Source of the DNA: Sphingomonas sp. IC081
Lineage (GTDB): Bacteria; Pseudomonadota; Alphaproteobacteria; Sphingomonadales; Sphingomonadaceae
DNA length: 64,000 bases
Assembly (NCBI RefSeq): GCF_006874585.1
Contig: NZ_CP029761.1
Coordinates: 2,243,001 to 2,307,000, forward strand
Direction of reading: 5' to 3'
A program made the position numbers and the translations under genes. Below, one piece after another: positions 43,074-51,885 of the stretch; the stretch's first letter is position 1; each line of letters opens with the position of its first letter. The notes below the pieces were generated by a model. It saw nothing but the letters and a program-made list of their open reading frames with translations. It made no database searches and had not been told where the DNA came from.

Positions 43074-44447
43074 TCAGGCCGCCTGCTTGTGCCGCTCGGT
43101 CGCTTCGAGGTTGAGCAGGTCCGCCAGCTCGAATGCGAGTTCGATCGACTGCGCACCGTTGAGGCGGGGGTCGCAGTGGGTGTGGTAGCGATCCTTCAGC
43201 GCCTCGTCGGTGATGGCGATGGCGCCGCCGGTGCATTCGGTGACGTCCTGGCCGGTCATCTCGATATGGATGCCGCCGGCATGGGTGCCCTCGGCGCGGT
43301 GGACGGCAAAGAAGCCGCGCACTTCGGCAAGGATGCGCTCATACGGACGGGTCTTGAAGCCGGTGTCGGTCTTGATGACGTTGCCATGCATCGGGTCGCA
43401 CGACCACACCACCGGATGACCTTCGGCCTTCACCGCGCGCACCAGCTTGGGCAGGCCGGCTTCCACCTTGTCGTGGCCATAGCGGCTGATCAGCGTCATG
43501 CGGCCCGGCTCGCGGCCCGGGTTCAGCGTATCGAGCATGCGCAGCAGCGCGTCGGGCTCAAGGCTGGGGCCGCACTTCATGCCGATCGGGTTGCCGACGC
43601 CGCGCAGGTACTCGACATGGGCCGATCCCTCGAAGCGGGTACGGTCGCCGATCCACAGCATGTGGGCCGAACAGTCGTACCAGTCGCCGGTCAGCGAATC
43701 GCGGCGCGTCAGGGCCTGCTCGTAGGGGAGCAGCAGCGCTTCGTGGCTGGTGTAGAAGTCGGTGCCCTGAAGCTGCGGGACCGAGGTCGGGTCCACGCCG
43801 CAGGCAGCCATGAAGTCCAGCGCCTCGCCGATGCGGTCGGCCATCTGCGCGAACTTCTCGCCCCAGGGGCTGCGGCCGATGTGTTCCATCGTCCACTGGT
43901 GGACCTGGCGCAGGTTCGCATAGCCGCCATGCGCGAAAGCGCGCAGCAGGTTCAGCGTGGCCGAGGACTGCGTATAGGCGCGCAGCATGCGTTCCGGATC
44001 GTTGCGACGCGCTTCGGCGTTGCCTTCGATGCCATTGATGATGTCGCCGAAGTAGCTGGGCATCTCGACGCCGCCCACCATCTCGGTCGGGGCCGAGCGC
44101 GGCTTGGCGAACTGGCCCGCCATGCGGCCCAGCTTCACCACCGGCTGCTTGCTGGCGAAGGTCAGGACGACCGCCATCTGCAGCAGCACGCGGAAGGAAT
44201 CGCGGATGTTGTCGGCGCTGAATTCGGCAAAGCTTTCCGCGCAGTCCCCGCCCTGCAGCAGGAAACCGCGACCGGCGGCGACTTCGGCGAGATCCGCCTT
44301 CAGAGCACGCGCCTCGCCCGCAAAGACCAGCGGCGGAAACTTCGCAAGCGTGGCCTCGACCTCGCCCAGCTTCTCCGCATCGCCATAAACCGGAAGGTGG
44401 CGGGCTTCCTTAGCCTTCCAGCTTTCCGGGGTCCAATTGCTAGCCAC
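43074..44447 (-). CDS. aroG: class II 3-deoxy-7-phosphoheptulonate synthase
   Basis: A 457-residue type II (plant-like) DAHP synthase, first step of the shikimate pathway, joining PEP and erythrose-4-phosphate. Signatures: [80 protein letters not shown] and [18 protein letters not shown] with the metal ligands. The start is GTG 44447, eight bases after AGGAG; the out-of-frame ATG just before is not usable. The protein begins [21 protein letters not shown], standard for sphingomonads. Monocistronic, with a repeat-rich upstream region. Confidence 0.95.
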   Translation of the reverse strand: MASNWTPESWKAKEARHLPVYGDAEKLGEVEATLAKFPPLVFAGEARALKADLAEVAAGRGFLLQGGDCAESFAEFSADNIRDSFRVLLQMAVVLTFASKQPVVKLGRMAGQFAKPRSAPTEMVGGVEMPSYFGDIINGIEGNAEARRNDPERMLRAYTQSSATLNLLRAFAHGGYANLRQVHQWTMEHIGRSPWGEKFAQMADRIGEALDFMAACGVDPTSVPQLQGTDFYTSHEALLLPYEQALTRRDSLTGDWYDCSAHMLWIGDRTRFEGSAHVEYLRGVGNPIGMKCGPSLEPDALLRMLDTLNPGREPGRMTLISRYGHDKVEAGLPKLVRAVKAEGHPVVWSCDPMHGNVIKTDTGFKTRPYERILAEVRGFFAVHRAEGTHAGGIHIEMTGQDVTECTGGAIAITDEALKDRYHTHCDPRLNGAQSIELAFELADLLNLEATERHKQAA

Positions 44448-44798
44448 GTCATGTACTCCTGGCTGTTCCTTCGCCTTCACTCCCCGCGCCACATGCACAG
44501 GGCCAAACCGGCAAGAACCGCAAACAAGGGGCGCCCCATAGCCGCTCCAAGCAATTTTTGCAAAGCCGGTTTAGCCGATCAGCGTGATCGATTGCGCCAC
44601 AGCACCGGAGCGATGGGCAAGATTGTTGCCGGAGGGCAGCCCCGGAGAGTGCCTATCGGTCGAGAGAGGCCGCTTCCCCTCGCCACCGTGGAGTGCCATT
44701 GCCTGCGCTGCCGCCTCGCACACGAGCCTGTTCGGCATCTGCGGGAGGTCGGTCCCCGCATGACTGAAGCATCAGGAGAGACGGCCCTGCCCCATCCG
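44448..44798. other. DAHP synthase upstream region; no gene seen
   Basis: No convincing frame in either direction. It should hold the DAHP synthase promoter and leader; no leader peptide with aromatic codons and no riboswitch-like structure was identified. It leads into repeat-rich DNA. Confidence 0.45.
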
Positions 44799-44884
44799 CT
44801 CCGCTCATCCTGAGCTTGCCGAACGATGGGAAGCCTTGCGCCGCGCCTCAGGGGGCTGCGACAAGCTCAGCCTGAGCGGGTGGG
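44799..44884. repeat. inverted repeat pair (GAGCTTG/CAAGCTC type)
   Basis: CGCTCATCCTGAGCTTG (44803-44818 region) and the inverted partner CAAGCTCAGCCTGAGCG (44862-44878) flank about 43 bases. It is a second repeat family, distinct from the REP palindromes, often seen in sphingomonad intergenic DNA (from memory). Confidence 0.6.
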
Positions 44885-44970
44885 AGGAGCAACTTTGTCG
44901 GGGTTAGCCGACCGTCTGGTCCGGATTTTAAAACACCCGTTGCCGATGCCAAATCTGCCCCCAGATCTTC

Positions 44971-45060
44971 GTCATTCCCGCCCCCTCTTCGTCATTCCCG
45001 CCCCCTCTTCGTCATTCCCGCCCCCTCTTCGTCATTCCCGCCCCCTCTTCGTCATTCCCG
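44971..45060. repeat. 20-bp tandem array, 4.5 copies, derived from a REP arm
   Basis: Four identical copies of GTCATTCCCGCCCCCTCTTC (44971-44990, 44991-45010, 45011-45030, 45031-45050) and a final 10-base half, GTCATTCCCG, which merges into the REP palindrome that follows. Copies are perfect, indicating recent expansion or active copy-number change. Confidence 0.95.
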
Positions 45061-45431
45061 CGGAGGCGGGAATCCAGTCAACGCAGCGCTTCGAAGCCAA
45101 AGTCGGTGGCGAGATCGCGCCATCGTGGATTGCCTTCTTCGATCAACCTGAGCTTCCAGTCACGGTTCCATTTCTTGATCCGCTTCTCTCGCTGGATCGC
45201 GTGTTCCATTGTCGCGTGCATTTCGAACCACACCAGCAGCTTGGTTCCATAGCGGGCGCTGAAGCCGTCGAAGTATTCGCTGCGATGCTGGGCGAGGCGT
45301 TGGATCAGGTTCGAGGTAGTGCCGGTGTAGAGTGTGCCGTTTCGTGCTGAAGCGAGAACATAGACGGCGGCCGCGAAGGTGTCCTTCATTGCCAGGTTGC
45401 TACTGGATTCCCGCCTTCGCGGGAATGACGA
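45051..45431. mobile_element. REP-bounded GIY-YIG nuclease cassette
   Basis: A single minus-strand gene is enclosed by inverted REP palindromes: ATTCCCGC-GGAG-GCGGGAAT on the left (45054-45073, then CCAG directly touching the gene's stop codon) and ATTCCCGC-CTTC-GCGGGAAT on the right (45407-45426, beginning CTGG 14 bases upstream of the ATG). The shared outer and inner flanks (GTCATTCC...AATCCAG) make the two ends 27-base inverted repeats with one difference. This is the layout of a unit that could move or be spread together; no target duplication was found, so mobility is inference. Confidence 0.6.
45078..45389 (-). CDS. GIY-YIG nuclease superfamily protein
   Basis: A 103-residue single-domain GIY-YIG protein of the small UPF0213/YhbQ kind. 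The first motif is VYVL (Y10) and the second LYTG (Y21); the conserved RLAQHR supplies R31 and H35, FSARYGTKLLVWFE the central strand, and MEHAIQREKRIKKWNRDWK the metal-binding glutamate region. Domain is complete so a DNA nicking activity is plausible. ATG 45389 is chosen because the longer frame translates the REP palindrome (SFPRRRESS). No other domain for target recognition. It is bounded by inverted REP palindromes, which points to a link between enzyme and repeat. Confidence 0.85.
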   Translation of the reverse strand: MKDTFAAAVYVLASARNGTLYTGTTSNLIQRLAQHRSEYFDGFSARYGTKLLVWFEMHATMEHAIQREKRIKKWNRDWKLRLIEEGNPRWRDLATDFGFEALR

Positions 45432-45608
45432 ATGGAGTGAACAATCGGCAAGCCATCCGGGTTCAACGAACGTCCGCAATGGGGTGCACCCGGAGCGACA
45501 GCAATTTTCTGAAAAATCCGGATAACGGACGCCCGCCCATCCGCAACTACGGATGGCCACTCTCAGCAGCCGATGCTTCATTCACGTTTGCGGCAAGCCC
45601 CAAACCAA

Positions 45609-45632
45609 AACGGGAGGCCGAAGCCTCCCGTT
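45609..45632 (-). terminator. intrinsic terminator of the M16 peptidase gene
   Basis: On the minus strand AACGGGAGGC-TTCG-GCCTCCCGTT followed by TTGG, six bases past the peptidase stop. A perfect 10-pair stem with a TTCG tetraloop. Confidence 0.9.
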
Positions 45633-45637
45633 CCTAT

Positions 45638-48600
45638 TCAGCGCCTGGCCACCGTGCCGGAGCTTTTGCCTTCCGGCATCACCTCAAGCCGCCAGGACTT
45701 GTCCTTGCCGAGATAGCGCGCGGCCAGTTGCTGCATCTGCTGCGGCGTCACCAGCGTGTAGTCGTTGAGGATCGTGCGGATCGTGCCGATGCGCGAGGGG
45801 TCGTAGGTCGCCCCCTCGAGCTGGCTCATGAAGAACGAAGTGCTCGATGCGGCGCGCGTCACCTGCTGGCGCAGCGGTTCGGTCACCAGCGACAGTTCCT
45901 CGGCCGTCGGCGGATTGGCGATCAGGTTCTCGGCGATCTCGTCGGCGGTCTGGAAGAACACCGTGACCGACTTGGGATCGAGCTGCGCCACCGCCGTGAT
46001 CGAGCCGCCGGTGGTCATGTCCACCGGCCACTGCGAAAAGACGTAGGGCGAATAGGCCACGCCCAGCTTCTCGCGCATGGCATCGAGCAGGCGGTTGGTG
46101 AAGAGCTGGGTCAGCACCTCGAGCTGGCGCGATTCGCGAATGCCCATGGCGCCGCCGCCGGTCGGCCACGAGATCACCGCCGCCGCCTGATCGGGATCGC
46201 CGTGGTGGTGCAGCACCACCGGCACGTCGGACGGCTTGGGCACCGTGACTTCGGCGACCTTGGCGATCGGTGCCGGCACCCGCGGCTTGAGCGCGCCGAA
46301 GGTCTTCTCCAGCGCGGCGATGGCCGCCGTCTTGTCGAAGTCGCCGTAGATCTGCACTTCGACCGGGCCGCTCGCCAGCGCCTTGCTCCATACCGCCTTG
46401 AAGCCCTTGGCCGTCGTCGCCTCGATCTGCGCGGGGGTCGCCGTGCCGAAACGGGGATCCTTGCCGCGCTGATAGAAGGTCAGGTCGCGGTTGAGCACGC
46501 CCTGCGGCGAAGTGGCGAAGGTATCGTACTGGATCTTGGCCGCCGCCTTGGCACGCAGGAAGGGACTGGGATCCCAGCGTGGCAGGTCGAGCTTGGCGGC
46601 AAAGAGATAGAGCTGGTCGGCCAGATCCTGCGGGCGGGTTTCCGCCGTGAAGACGAACGAGGCGTCCTGCACGTCGAAGTCGAAGCCCATCTTGCGGCCG
46701 GTGGAGATCCGGTCGAGATCCTCCTGCCCCAGCGTCGCCAGACCGGAGCCCACCAGCGCATAGTTGGCAAGGCCGAGATAGGGTGCATCCTTGGCCGCCA
46801 TCGCGCGGGTGCCGCCGCCGAAACGCACCTTCACGGTGACGCGGCCGGGCTCTTCCTGCACCGGCCAGAGCAGGACCTTGACGCCATTGGCGAAGTTGAG
46901 TTGCTCGATGTCCAGCAAGCCCGTCGGCTGGTCGGACACCGCCTTCTGCGGCTTGCCGATGGCGGGCAAGTTATCGAACGAGACCGGCGGCGCATTGCTC
47001 GCCGAACGGGTCGAGGCATCAGGCGTGATCGGCGCCATCAGCGCCTGGCGCAGCGCCTCGTCGGTGACGCCGCCGGCCTTCTGGGTGCTGAACAGCGCGC
47101 GGGTGACCGTGCCGCTGAACAGCTGGCGGCTATGCTCCAGCACCTTGGCCGGCGTGAACATCGGCTTCGATTCGCGGAAGATGCGCAGCACGTCCTCCGG
47201 TCCCGCCACCGTCTCCCGGATGTCGAGCGCATTGACCAGGTCGTCCGCCAGCTTGGAGCCGGGCAGGATGCGGCGCTGTTCGACCGGGACCTGGAAACCG
47301 ACATCGAGTTCGGCCACTTCGCGGTCGATCTCCTCCTGTGTCGGCGGGTTCGCGATGGCATCGGCGATCACCGCGCGCACATCGTGCAGCGCCGCCTTCC
47401 AGTCATCGCCCAGCGGCGTGATCGACACGAACGTGGCGTCCGCCGAACGCGAGACGTCCTCCTGATTGACCGAAGCGGAGAGATAGCTGCCGCCCGCACG
47501 CGCCTTGGTCTCGAGACGGCGGTTGATCACCGCCTGCGCGATCGCGTCGACCATCAGCCCCTGGTTGTAGGCGATGTTGTCGGTCACCTGCCGCCAGGGA
47601 CGCAGCGTGGCATAGAGCAGCGAGGGCGGCAGGTCCGGCTCGACCAGCACGCGCGTCTCGCCCACCGGGTTGGCGGGATCGGCACCCGCAGGCGCGGCGG
47701 GATCACCGAAGCTCGGCGCCTTTGCCAGCGCGCCCGACACCTTCCAGCCGGCGAACCACTTCTTCACATAGCTTTCCAGCGTCGCCGGATCGGCATCACC
47801 GGCCACGATCACCGCGACGTTGTCGGGCCGGTACCAGCGCGAATAGAACGCGCGCACGGTGTCGGGCGTGGCGGCGGTCAGCGTCTCGACGGTGCCGATC
47901 GGCTCGCGCTGCGACAGCGGCTGACCGGCGTAGATCACCTGCTGCATCGCCTGCTGCACCCGCTTGGCAGCACCCCCGCGCTCGCGCATTTCGGCCAGCA
48001 CGATCGGCAGGTCCTGCTTGAGGTTCGAGGCCGAGAGCGCCGGCGCGGTGACCATGCCGCTCATCAGCTTGAACGTCTCGTCCAGCGAGGTCGGCGTGGC
48101 ATTGGGCAGGTCGAGCTTGAACACGGTCTGCGTGGTCGAGGTCACCGCATTGGTATCGCTGCCGAAGGTCGCGCCGAGGCGCTGGAAGGCGGCGATCGCG
48201 GTGCCCTCGGGAATGTACTTCGATTCGCGGAACAGCATGTGTTCGAGCAGATGCGCGTAGCCACGCTCCGGATCGGTTTCGTAGAGCGAACCGGCATCGA
48301 CGCGGATGCGGATCGAGACCTGCCCCGGCGGCACCCCGTTGCGGCGAACGGCATACTTGAGGCCATTCGAAAGCTCGCCGAAGTGCCATTCCTTGTCATG
48401 GGGAATGTCGCTGCCCCGGTAGAGCCAGGGATCGGCGTCGCCCACCAGCGGCTCGTCCTCGCCGTTCTGCTTGACCACCACCGGAATGCGCTGCTGCGCG
48501 GATTGCGGTGCCCCCTTGCGGGAGCGCTGCTTTCCGGCACCATCCGACGCCTTGCGTGCGGGCTGCGCGCTTCCCGGCGCCGCGTCGTCCTTGACCGCAT

Positions 48601-48703
48601 CGGCCTTGGATTCGGCCGAAGCCGAGGCCAGGAAGGGCTGCGGGAGCGGTGCCAGGAGCAGCAGGGCGGCGAGCGAGCGGGCGGCGCGCGATTTGGTCGT
48701 CAT
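45638..48703 (-). CDS. exported M16 family zinc metallopeptidase
   Basis: A 1021-residue protein with two M16 halves. Signal peptide: ARSLAALLLLAPLPQPFLASASA. A lysine/arginine-rich linker precedes the first catalytic module, whose inverted zinc motif HLLEH lies at residues 151-155 (GYAHLLEHMLFRES) in the setting LSNGLKYAVRRNGVPPGQVSIRIRVDAGS. The second half (FGGGTRAMAAKDAPYLGLANYALVGSGL) has no HxxEH and is the inactive partner, as in pitrilysins. It likely degrades peptides in the periplasm. ATG 48703; a longer frame upstream lacks a signal sequence. Monocistronic with its own terminator. Confidence 0.93.
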   Translation of the reverse strand: MTTKSRAARSLAALLLLAPLPQPFLASASAESKADAVKDDAAPGSAQPARKASDGAGKQRSRKGAPQSAQQRIPVVVKQNGEDEPLVGDADPWLYRGSDIPHDKEWHFGELSNGLKYAVRRNGVPPGQVSIRIRVDAGSLYETDPERGYAHLLEHMLFRESKYIPEGTAIAAFQRLGATFGSDTNAVTSTTQTVFKLDLPNATPTSLDETFKLMSGMVTAPALSASNLKQDLPIVLAEMRERGGAAKRVQQAMQQVIYAGQPLSQREPIGTVETLTAATPDTVRAFYSRWYRPDNVAVIVAGDADPATLESYVKKWFAGWKVSGALAKAPSFGDPAAPAGADPANPVGETRVLVEPDLPPSLLYATLRPWRQVTDNIAYNQGLMVDAIAQAVINRRLETKARAGGSYLSASVNQEDVSRSADATFVSITPLGDDWKAALHDVRAVIADAIANPPTQEEIDREVAELDVGFQVPVEQRRILPGSKLADDLVNALDIRETVAGPEDVLRIFRESKPMFTPAKVLEHSRQLFSGTVTRALFSTQKAGGVTDEALRQALMAPITPDASTRSASNAPPVSFDNLPAIGKPQKAVSDQPTGLLDIEQLNFANGVKVLLWPVQEEPGRVTVKVRFGGGTRAMAAKDAPYLGLANYALVGSGLATLGQEDLDRISTGRKMGFDFDVQDASFVFTAETRPQDLADQLYLFAAKLDLPRWDPSPFLRAKAAAKIQYDTFATSPQGVLNRDLTFYQRGKDPRFGTATPAQIEATTAKGFKAVWSKALASGPVEVQIYGDFDKTAAIAALEKTFGALKPRVPAPIAKVAEVTVPKPSDVPVVLHHHGDPDQAAAVISWPTGGGAMGIRESRQLEVLTQLFTNRLLDAMREKLGVAYSPYVFSQWPVDMTTGGSITAVAQLDPKSVTVFFQTADEIAENLIANPPTAEELSLVTEPLRQQVTRAASSTSFFMSQLEGATYDPSRIGTIRTILNDYTLVTPQQMQQLAARYLGKDKSWRLEVMPEGKSSGTVARR

Positions 48704-48914
48704 CGCAAGGGGTATAGGGTCGCCCTTCCTTAAGGGCCAGTGAATAGCGGGGAGTTTCTTGCAGGCTTCCCAAGTTCCGCAGCCAAGCCATTCGAACTGC
48801 CCATATAATGCAACAGTCGATGCATCCATTGCGCCGCGACTTTCAGGTGATCGAGGCGGCTACCACCCTTCCCGCACTTGACCCCGCGCGCACGCCCCCT
48901 ACATCGCGAGAACC

Positions 48915-49493
48915 ATGTACATCGAAACCGAAACCACGCCGAACCCCGCCACGCTCAAGTTCCTGCCCGGCCGGCAGGTCATGCCCGCGGGCACGCGCGA
49001 ATTCACCTCGCCCGAAGCGGCAGAGGCCTCGCCGCTGGCACAGGCCCTGTTCGACCTCGGCGACGTGACCGGCGTGTTCTTCGGCGAACACTTCGTTTCG
49101 GTCACCGCCGCCCCCGGCGTCGAGTGGGGCGATCTCAAGCCGCAGGTCGTCTCGGTCCTGCTCGACCATTTCGTTTCGCAGGCCCCCCTGTTCGCCGGCG
49201 GCAGCGCCAGCGGCTTCTCGGTCCCGCCCGAGGAGGAGGAAGACTATGGCGACGATCCCGCCGATGCCGACATCGTCGACCAGATCAAGGACCTGATCGA
49301 AACCCGCGTGCGCCCGGCCGTGGCCAATGACGGCGGCGACATCGTCTATCGCGGCTACCGCGACGGCGTGGTCTACCTTGCCATGCAAGGCGCCTGCTCG
49401 GGCTGCCCCTCGTCGAGCGCCACGCTCAAGCACGGCATCGAGAGCCTGCTCAAGCACTATGTCCCCGAAGTTACCGAAGTGCGCGCGGCCTGA
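48915..49493 (+). CDS. nfuA: NfuA-like iron-sulfur carrier (NifU domain)
   Basis: A 192-residue protein: an N-terminal Nfu scaffold domain beginning MYIETETTPNPATLKFLPGR, an acidic linker (EEEEDYGDDPADAD) and the C-terminal NifU domain with the cluster-binding C161-S-G-C164. It carries and delivers [4Fe-4S] clusters to target enzymes. The mitochondrial NFU1 type of order is seen, usual in alphaproteobacteria. It heads a run with tsaB and rimI (26-base gap to tsaB), and a TATAAT box at 48804-48809 lies 105 bases upstream. Confidence 0.94.
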   Translation: MYIETETTPNPATLKFLPGRQVMPAGTREFTSPEAAEASPLAQALFDLGDVTGVFFGEHFVSVTAAPGVEWGDLKPQVVSVLLDHFVSQAPLFAGGSASGFSVPPEEEEDYGDDPADADIVDQIKDLIETRVRPAVANDGGDIVYRGYRDGVVYLAMQGACSGCPSSSATLKHGIESLLKHYVPEVTEVRAA

Positions 49494-49519
49494 CCGCAAG
49501 CAGGCGACTTCACTTCATC

Positions 49520-50188
49520 ATGACCTCCTCCAACGATAACCGCATGCTGGTGATCGACAGCGCCACCGAAGCCTGTTCGGTCGCGCTGTTCGAAAATGGC
49601 GAACTGCTCGCGGGCGACTATCGCCTGCTCGGGCGCGGCCATGCCGAAGCGCTGGTGCCGATGATCGCCGCCCTTCCCGGTCGCGGCCGTGCCGGTCGCA
49701 TCGCCGTGGCACTTGGACCAGGCAGCTTCACCGGCGTACGCGTAGGCCTGGCGGCAGCGCGCGGACTGGCCCTGGCCTGGGGCGCCGACGTGGTGGGCTA
49801 CCCCTCGCTCGATCTCGTTGCCGCGATCGCCCGCGCCGAAAGCGGCGCCCGGCCGGTGGCCGTGGCGATGACCGGCGGCCACGGCGAATGGTTCATCGAG
49901 GGCTACGACGCGGACGGCACGATCGTCCGCCCGCTCGCCTCGCTGCGTCCCGCCGAAGCCGCCGCCGCCAGCCCCGAGGAACTCGTCGCGGGAACCCAGG
50001 CCAAGGCACTGGTCGCCGCCCGCCAATCGGGCGAGGCGCTGGAAATCTGGCCCGATGCGCGCCGCGTGACATTGCTGCCCCCCTCCACCTTCACCGCAGA
50101 CATCCAGCCGCTCTACGGCCGCGCGCCCGACGCCAAGCCGATGGCCGCGAGAGCCGCAACCGACACGAAAGGCGCCGCCCAACGATGA
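49520..50188 (+). CDS. tsaB: tRNA t6A biosynthesis protein TsaB
   Basis: A 222-residue ASKHA-fold protein. Motifs: MLVIDSATEACSVALFENG, LGRGHAEALVPMI and the signature ALGPGSFTGVRVGLAAARGLALAWGADVVGYPSLDL. TsaB partners TsaD and TsaE to place threonylcarbamoyl on A37 of ANN-decoding tRNAs. The C-terminal tail is Ala-rich. It overlaps rimI by four bases (ATGA), the usual tsaB-rimI pairing. Confidence 0.94.
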   Translation: MTSSNDNRMLVIDSATEACSVALFENGELLAGDYRLLGRGHAEALVPMIAALPGRGRAGRIAVALGPGSFTGVRVGLAAARGLALAWGADVVGYPSLDLVAAIARAESGARPVAVAMTGGHGEWFIEGYDADGTIVRPLASLRPAEAAAASPEELVAGTQAKALVAARQSGEALEIWPDARRVTLLPPSTFTADIQPLYGRAPDAKPMAARAATDTKGAAQR

Positions 50189-50664
50189 TCGACGACCTCG
50201 ACCGCATCATGTCGGTGATGGAAACGGCCTTCGACCCCAACTGGGGCGAGGCCTGGAACCGCCGGCAGGTCGACGACGCTCTCCTCCTTGGCAATTGCCA
50301 CTACTACCTGATCTCGCCGGACGGCACGCCGGTGACCGGCGACGAGGAAGCGGCCGGCTTTTCGCTTTCGCGCACCGGCTACGAAGAAGAGGAACTGCTG
50401 CTCCTGGGCGTGAAGCCGCAGTTTCGGCGCCTTGGACTGGGCCGTGCCATTCTCGACGCGCTGCGTCTTGCCGCAGCCCGGCGCGGCGCCAGACGCCTGC
50501 TTCTCGAAATGCGGCGCGGCAACCCCGCACAATCCCTCTATTGCAATTTCGGCTTCTATTCCATCGGCGAGCGCAAGGACTACTACCGCACGCAAAATGG
50601 AGAGCGCATCGACGCCCTGACTTTCGCTTGCGACATCTGTGATGGAAATTTGTCGGACTTGTAA
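50185..50664 (+). CDS. rimI: ribosomal protein bS18 alanine N-acetyltransferase
   Basis: A 159-residue GNAT acetyltransferase. The acetyl-CoA loop is VKPQFRRLGLGRAILDALRLAA and the C-terminal strand pair RLLLEMRRGNPAQSLYCNFGFYSIGERKDYY, with N-x-A-x2-LY typical of RimI. Start ATG 50185 overlaps the tsaB TGA. It acetylates the N-terminal alanine of ribosomal protein S18 in E. coli; specificity here is by homology. The frame starting earlier is a shadow of tsaB. Confidence 0.93.
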   Translation: MIDDLDRIMSVMETAFDPNWGEAWNRRQVDDALLLGNCHYYLISPDGTPVTGDEEAAGFSLSRTGYEEEELLLLGVKPQFRRLGLGRAILDALRLAAARRGARRLLLEMRRGNPAQSLYCNFGFYSIGERKDYYRTQNGERIDALTFACDICDGNLSDL

Positions 50665-50752
50665 TTACCCGTATAAATCGACCTTTACTGGCCACCGATT
50701 AACAAGCGATAACTGGAACTTTAGTCGCAACTTGTGAATAATCTTGAATTGC

Positions 50753-50767
50753 GGACCAGATTGGTCC
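50753..50767. promoter_or_regulatory. palindrome in the mucR upstream region
   Basis: GGACCA-GAT-TGGTCC, perfect 6-base arms, in an AT-rich 180-base upstream region (T/A runs at 50690-50750). MucR proteins bind AT-rich sites and autorepress; the palindrome itself may serve another dimeric regulator. Confidence 0.5.
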
Positions 50768-50845
50768 AAGGCCGAAATCGCGGAAGAGAAGCGCACATCG
50801 ATTCCGCTCGGTAAAGTCGCAAAAATAAATCGAGGTCGTAAGAAA

Positions 50846-51292
50846 ATGGACACCATCCAGGTTGATGCCAACGAGACGTTGATCACGCTCACTTCGGACA
50901 TCGTCGCCGCCCACGTCAGCAACAACAGCGTCAGCGTCGAGGATCTCCCCTCGCTGATCACCAACGTCTATGGCGCGCTCGCCGGCCTCGGCACCACCAC
51001 CGTCGTCGAGGAAGAAAAGCCTGAGCCCGCCGTTTCGGTGCGCGCCTCGGTCAAGCCCGACTACATCGTCTGCCTCGAGGACGGCAAGAAGCTGAAGATG
51101 CTCAAGCGCCACCTCATGACCCACTACAACATGACCCCGGAAGAATACCGCGTGCGCTGGAACCTGCCCGCGGACTACCCGATGGTCGCCCCGAACTACG
51201 CCGAAAAGCGCCGCGAACTGGCCAAGAAGATCGGCCTCGGCCGCAAGCCCAACGCGCGCCGCGGCCGCAAGCCCAAGTCGGCCGCCGCCTGA
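50846..51292 (+). CDS. mucR: MucR/Ros family zinc-finger transcriptional regulator
   Basis: A 148-residue Ros/MucR protein. The N-terminal half (LITLTSDIVAAHVSNNSVSVEDLPSLITNVYGALAGL) drives oligomerisation; the prokaryotic zinc finger is YIVCLEDGKKLKMLKRHLMTHYNMTPEEYRVRW with Cys, Asp and two His as likely ligands; the C-terminal GRKPNARRGRKPK is an AT-hook-like basic tail. MucR acts as an H-NS-like repressor of surface polysaccharide, motility and cell-cycle genes in alphaproteobacteria. ATG 50846 follows GAGGTCGTAAGAAA; the longer frame is rejected. Own terminator follows. Confidence 0.94.
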   Translation: MDTIQVDANETLITLTSDIVAAHVSNNSVSVEDLPSLITNVYGALAGLGTTTVVEEEKPEPAVSVRASVKPDYIVCLEDGKKLKMLKRHLMTHYNMTPEEYRVRWNLPADYPMVAPNYAEKRRELAKKIGLGRKPNARRGRKPKSAAA

Positions 51293-51392
51293 TAGAGGCG
51301 CGGATGTCGCCGCACCCCGGCCCCGATGCACACAGGCACGGGTCGAAGCTGCGGAAAGACAGGCCTGCCTTGGCCCACAAAGGTTGAGATTG

Positions 51393-51429
51393 GAGGCGCA
51401 CCAGCCTACATAGCCGGTGCGCCTCTTTT
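51393..51429 (+). terminator. intrinsic terminator of mucR
   Basis: GAGGCGCACC (51393-51402) and GGTGCGCCTC (51416-51425) form a perfect 10-pair stem followed by TTTTC, 100 bases after the mucR stop and just before fur. Confidence 0.93.
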
Positions 51430-51447
51430 CATTGATACAGGTCAAAC

Positions 51448-51885
51448 GTGCATCAACCAATCGACATCGAAGCCCTCTGCGCCGAACGCGGCCTGCGTAT
51501 CACCGAACAGCGTCGGGTGATCGCCAAGGTCCTGTCCGAAAGCACGGACCACCCCGATGTGGAGAAGCTGCACCAGCGCGCTGCAGCGCTCGACCCGGGC
51601 ATCTCGATCGCCACGGTCTACCGCACCGTGCGCCTCTTCGAGGAAGCCGGCATCCTTGACCGTCACGATTTCGGTGATGGCCGCGCCCGCTACGAAGCGG
51701 CCCCCGAAGCCCATCACGACCACATGATCGACGTCGAGAGCGGCGCCGTCATCGAATTCGTCGATCCCGAACTCGAAGCGCTCCAGCGCCAGGTTGCCGA
51801 ACGCCTCGGCTTCCGCCTCGTCGACCACCGCATGGAACTGTTCGGCGTCCGGATCGAGCGCGAGGACGGCGAAACCCGCAAGTGA
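51448..51885 (+). CDS. fur: Fur family metalloregulator
   Basis: A 145-residue Fur-family repressor: winged helix with LRITEQRRVIAKVLSESTDHPDVEKLHQRAAALDPGISIATVYRTVRLFEEAGIL, and the metal site HHDHMIDVESGAVIEF. The CxxC structural zinc pair of E. coli Fur is absent, as in many alphaproteobacterial members that serve as Fur or manganese-sensing Mur. It starts at GTG 51448. Its TGA overlaps the GTG of the acyltransferase gene (GTGA), so both are one operon. Confidence 0.92.
   Translation: MHQPIDIEALCAERGLRITEQRRVIAKVLSESTDHPDVEKLHQRAAALDPGISIATVYRTVRLFEEAGILDRHDFGDGRARYEAAPEAHHDHMIDVESGAVIEFVDPELEALQRQVAERLGFRLVDHRMELFGVRIEREDGETRK

Noticed and set aside
44971..45060. CRISPR-like array
   Set aside because: The 20-bp units are directly adjacent with no spacers; it is a simple tandem repeat.
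45332..48733. 1133-aa frame opposite the M16 peptidase
   Set aside because: Arg/His/Gly-rich antisense shadow of a gene with signal peptide and zinc motif.
48804..48809. TATAAT as a mapped promoter for nfuA
   Set aside because: The -10 is perfect but no good -35 lies 16-18 bases before it, so it is mentioned only as a possibility.
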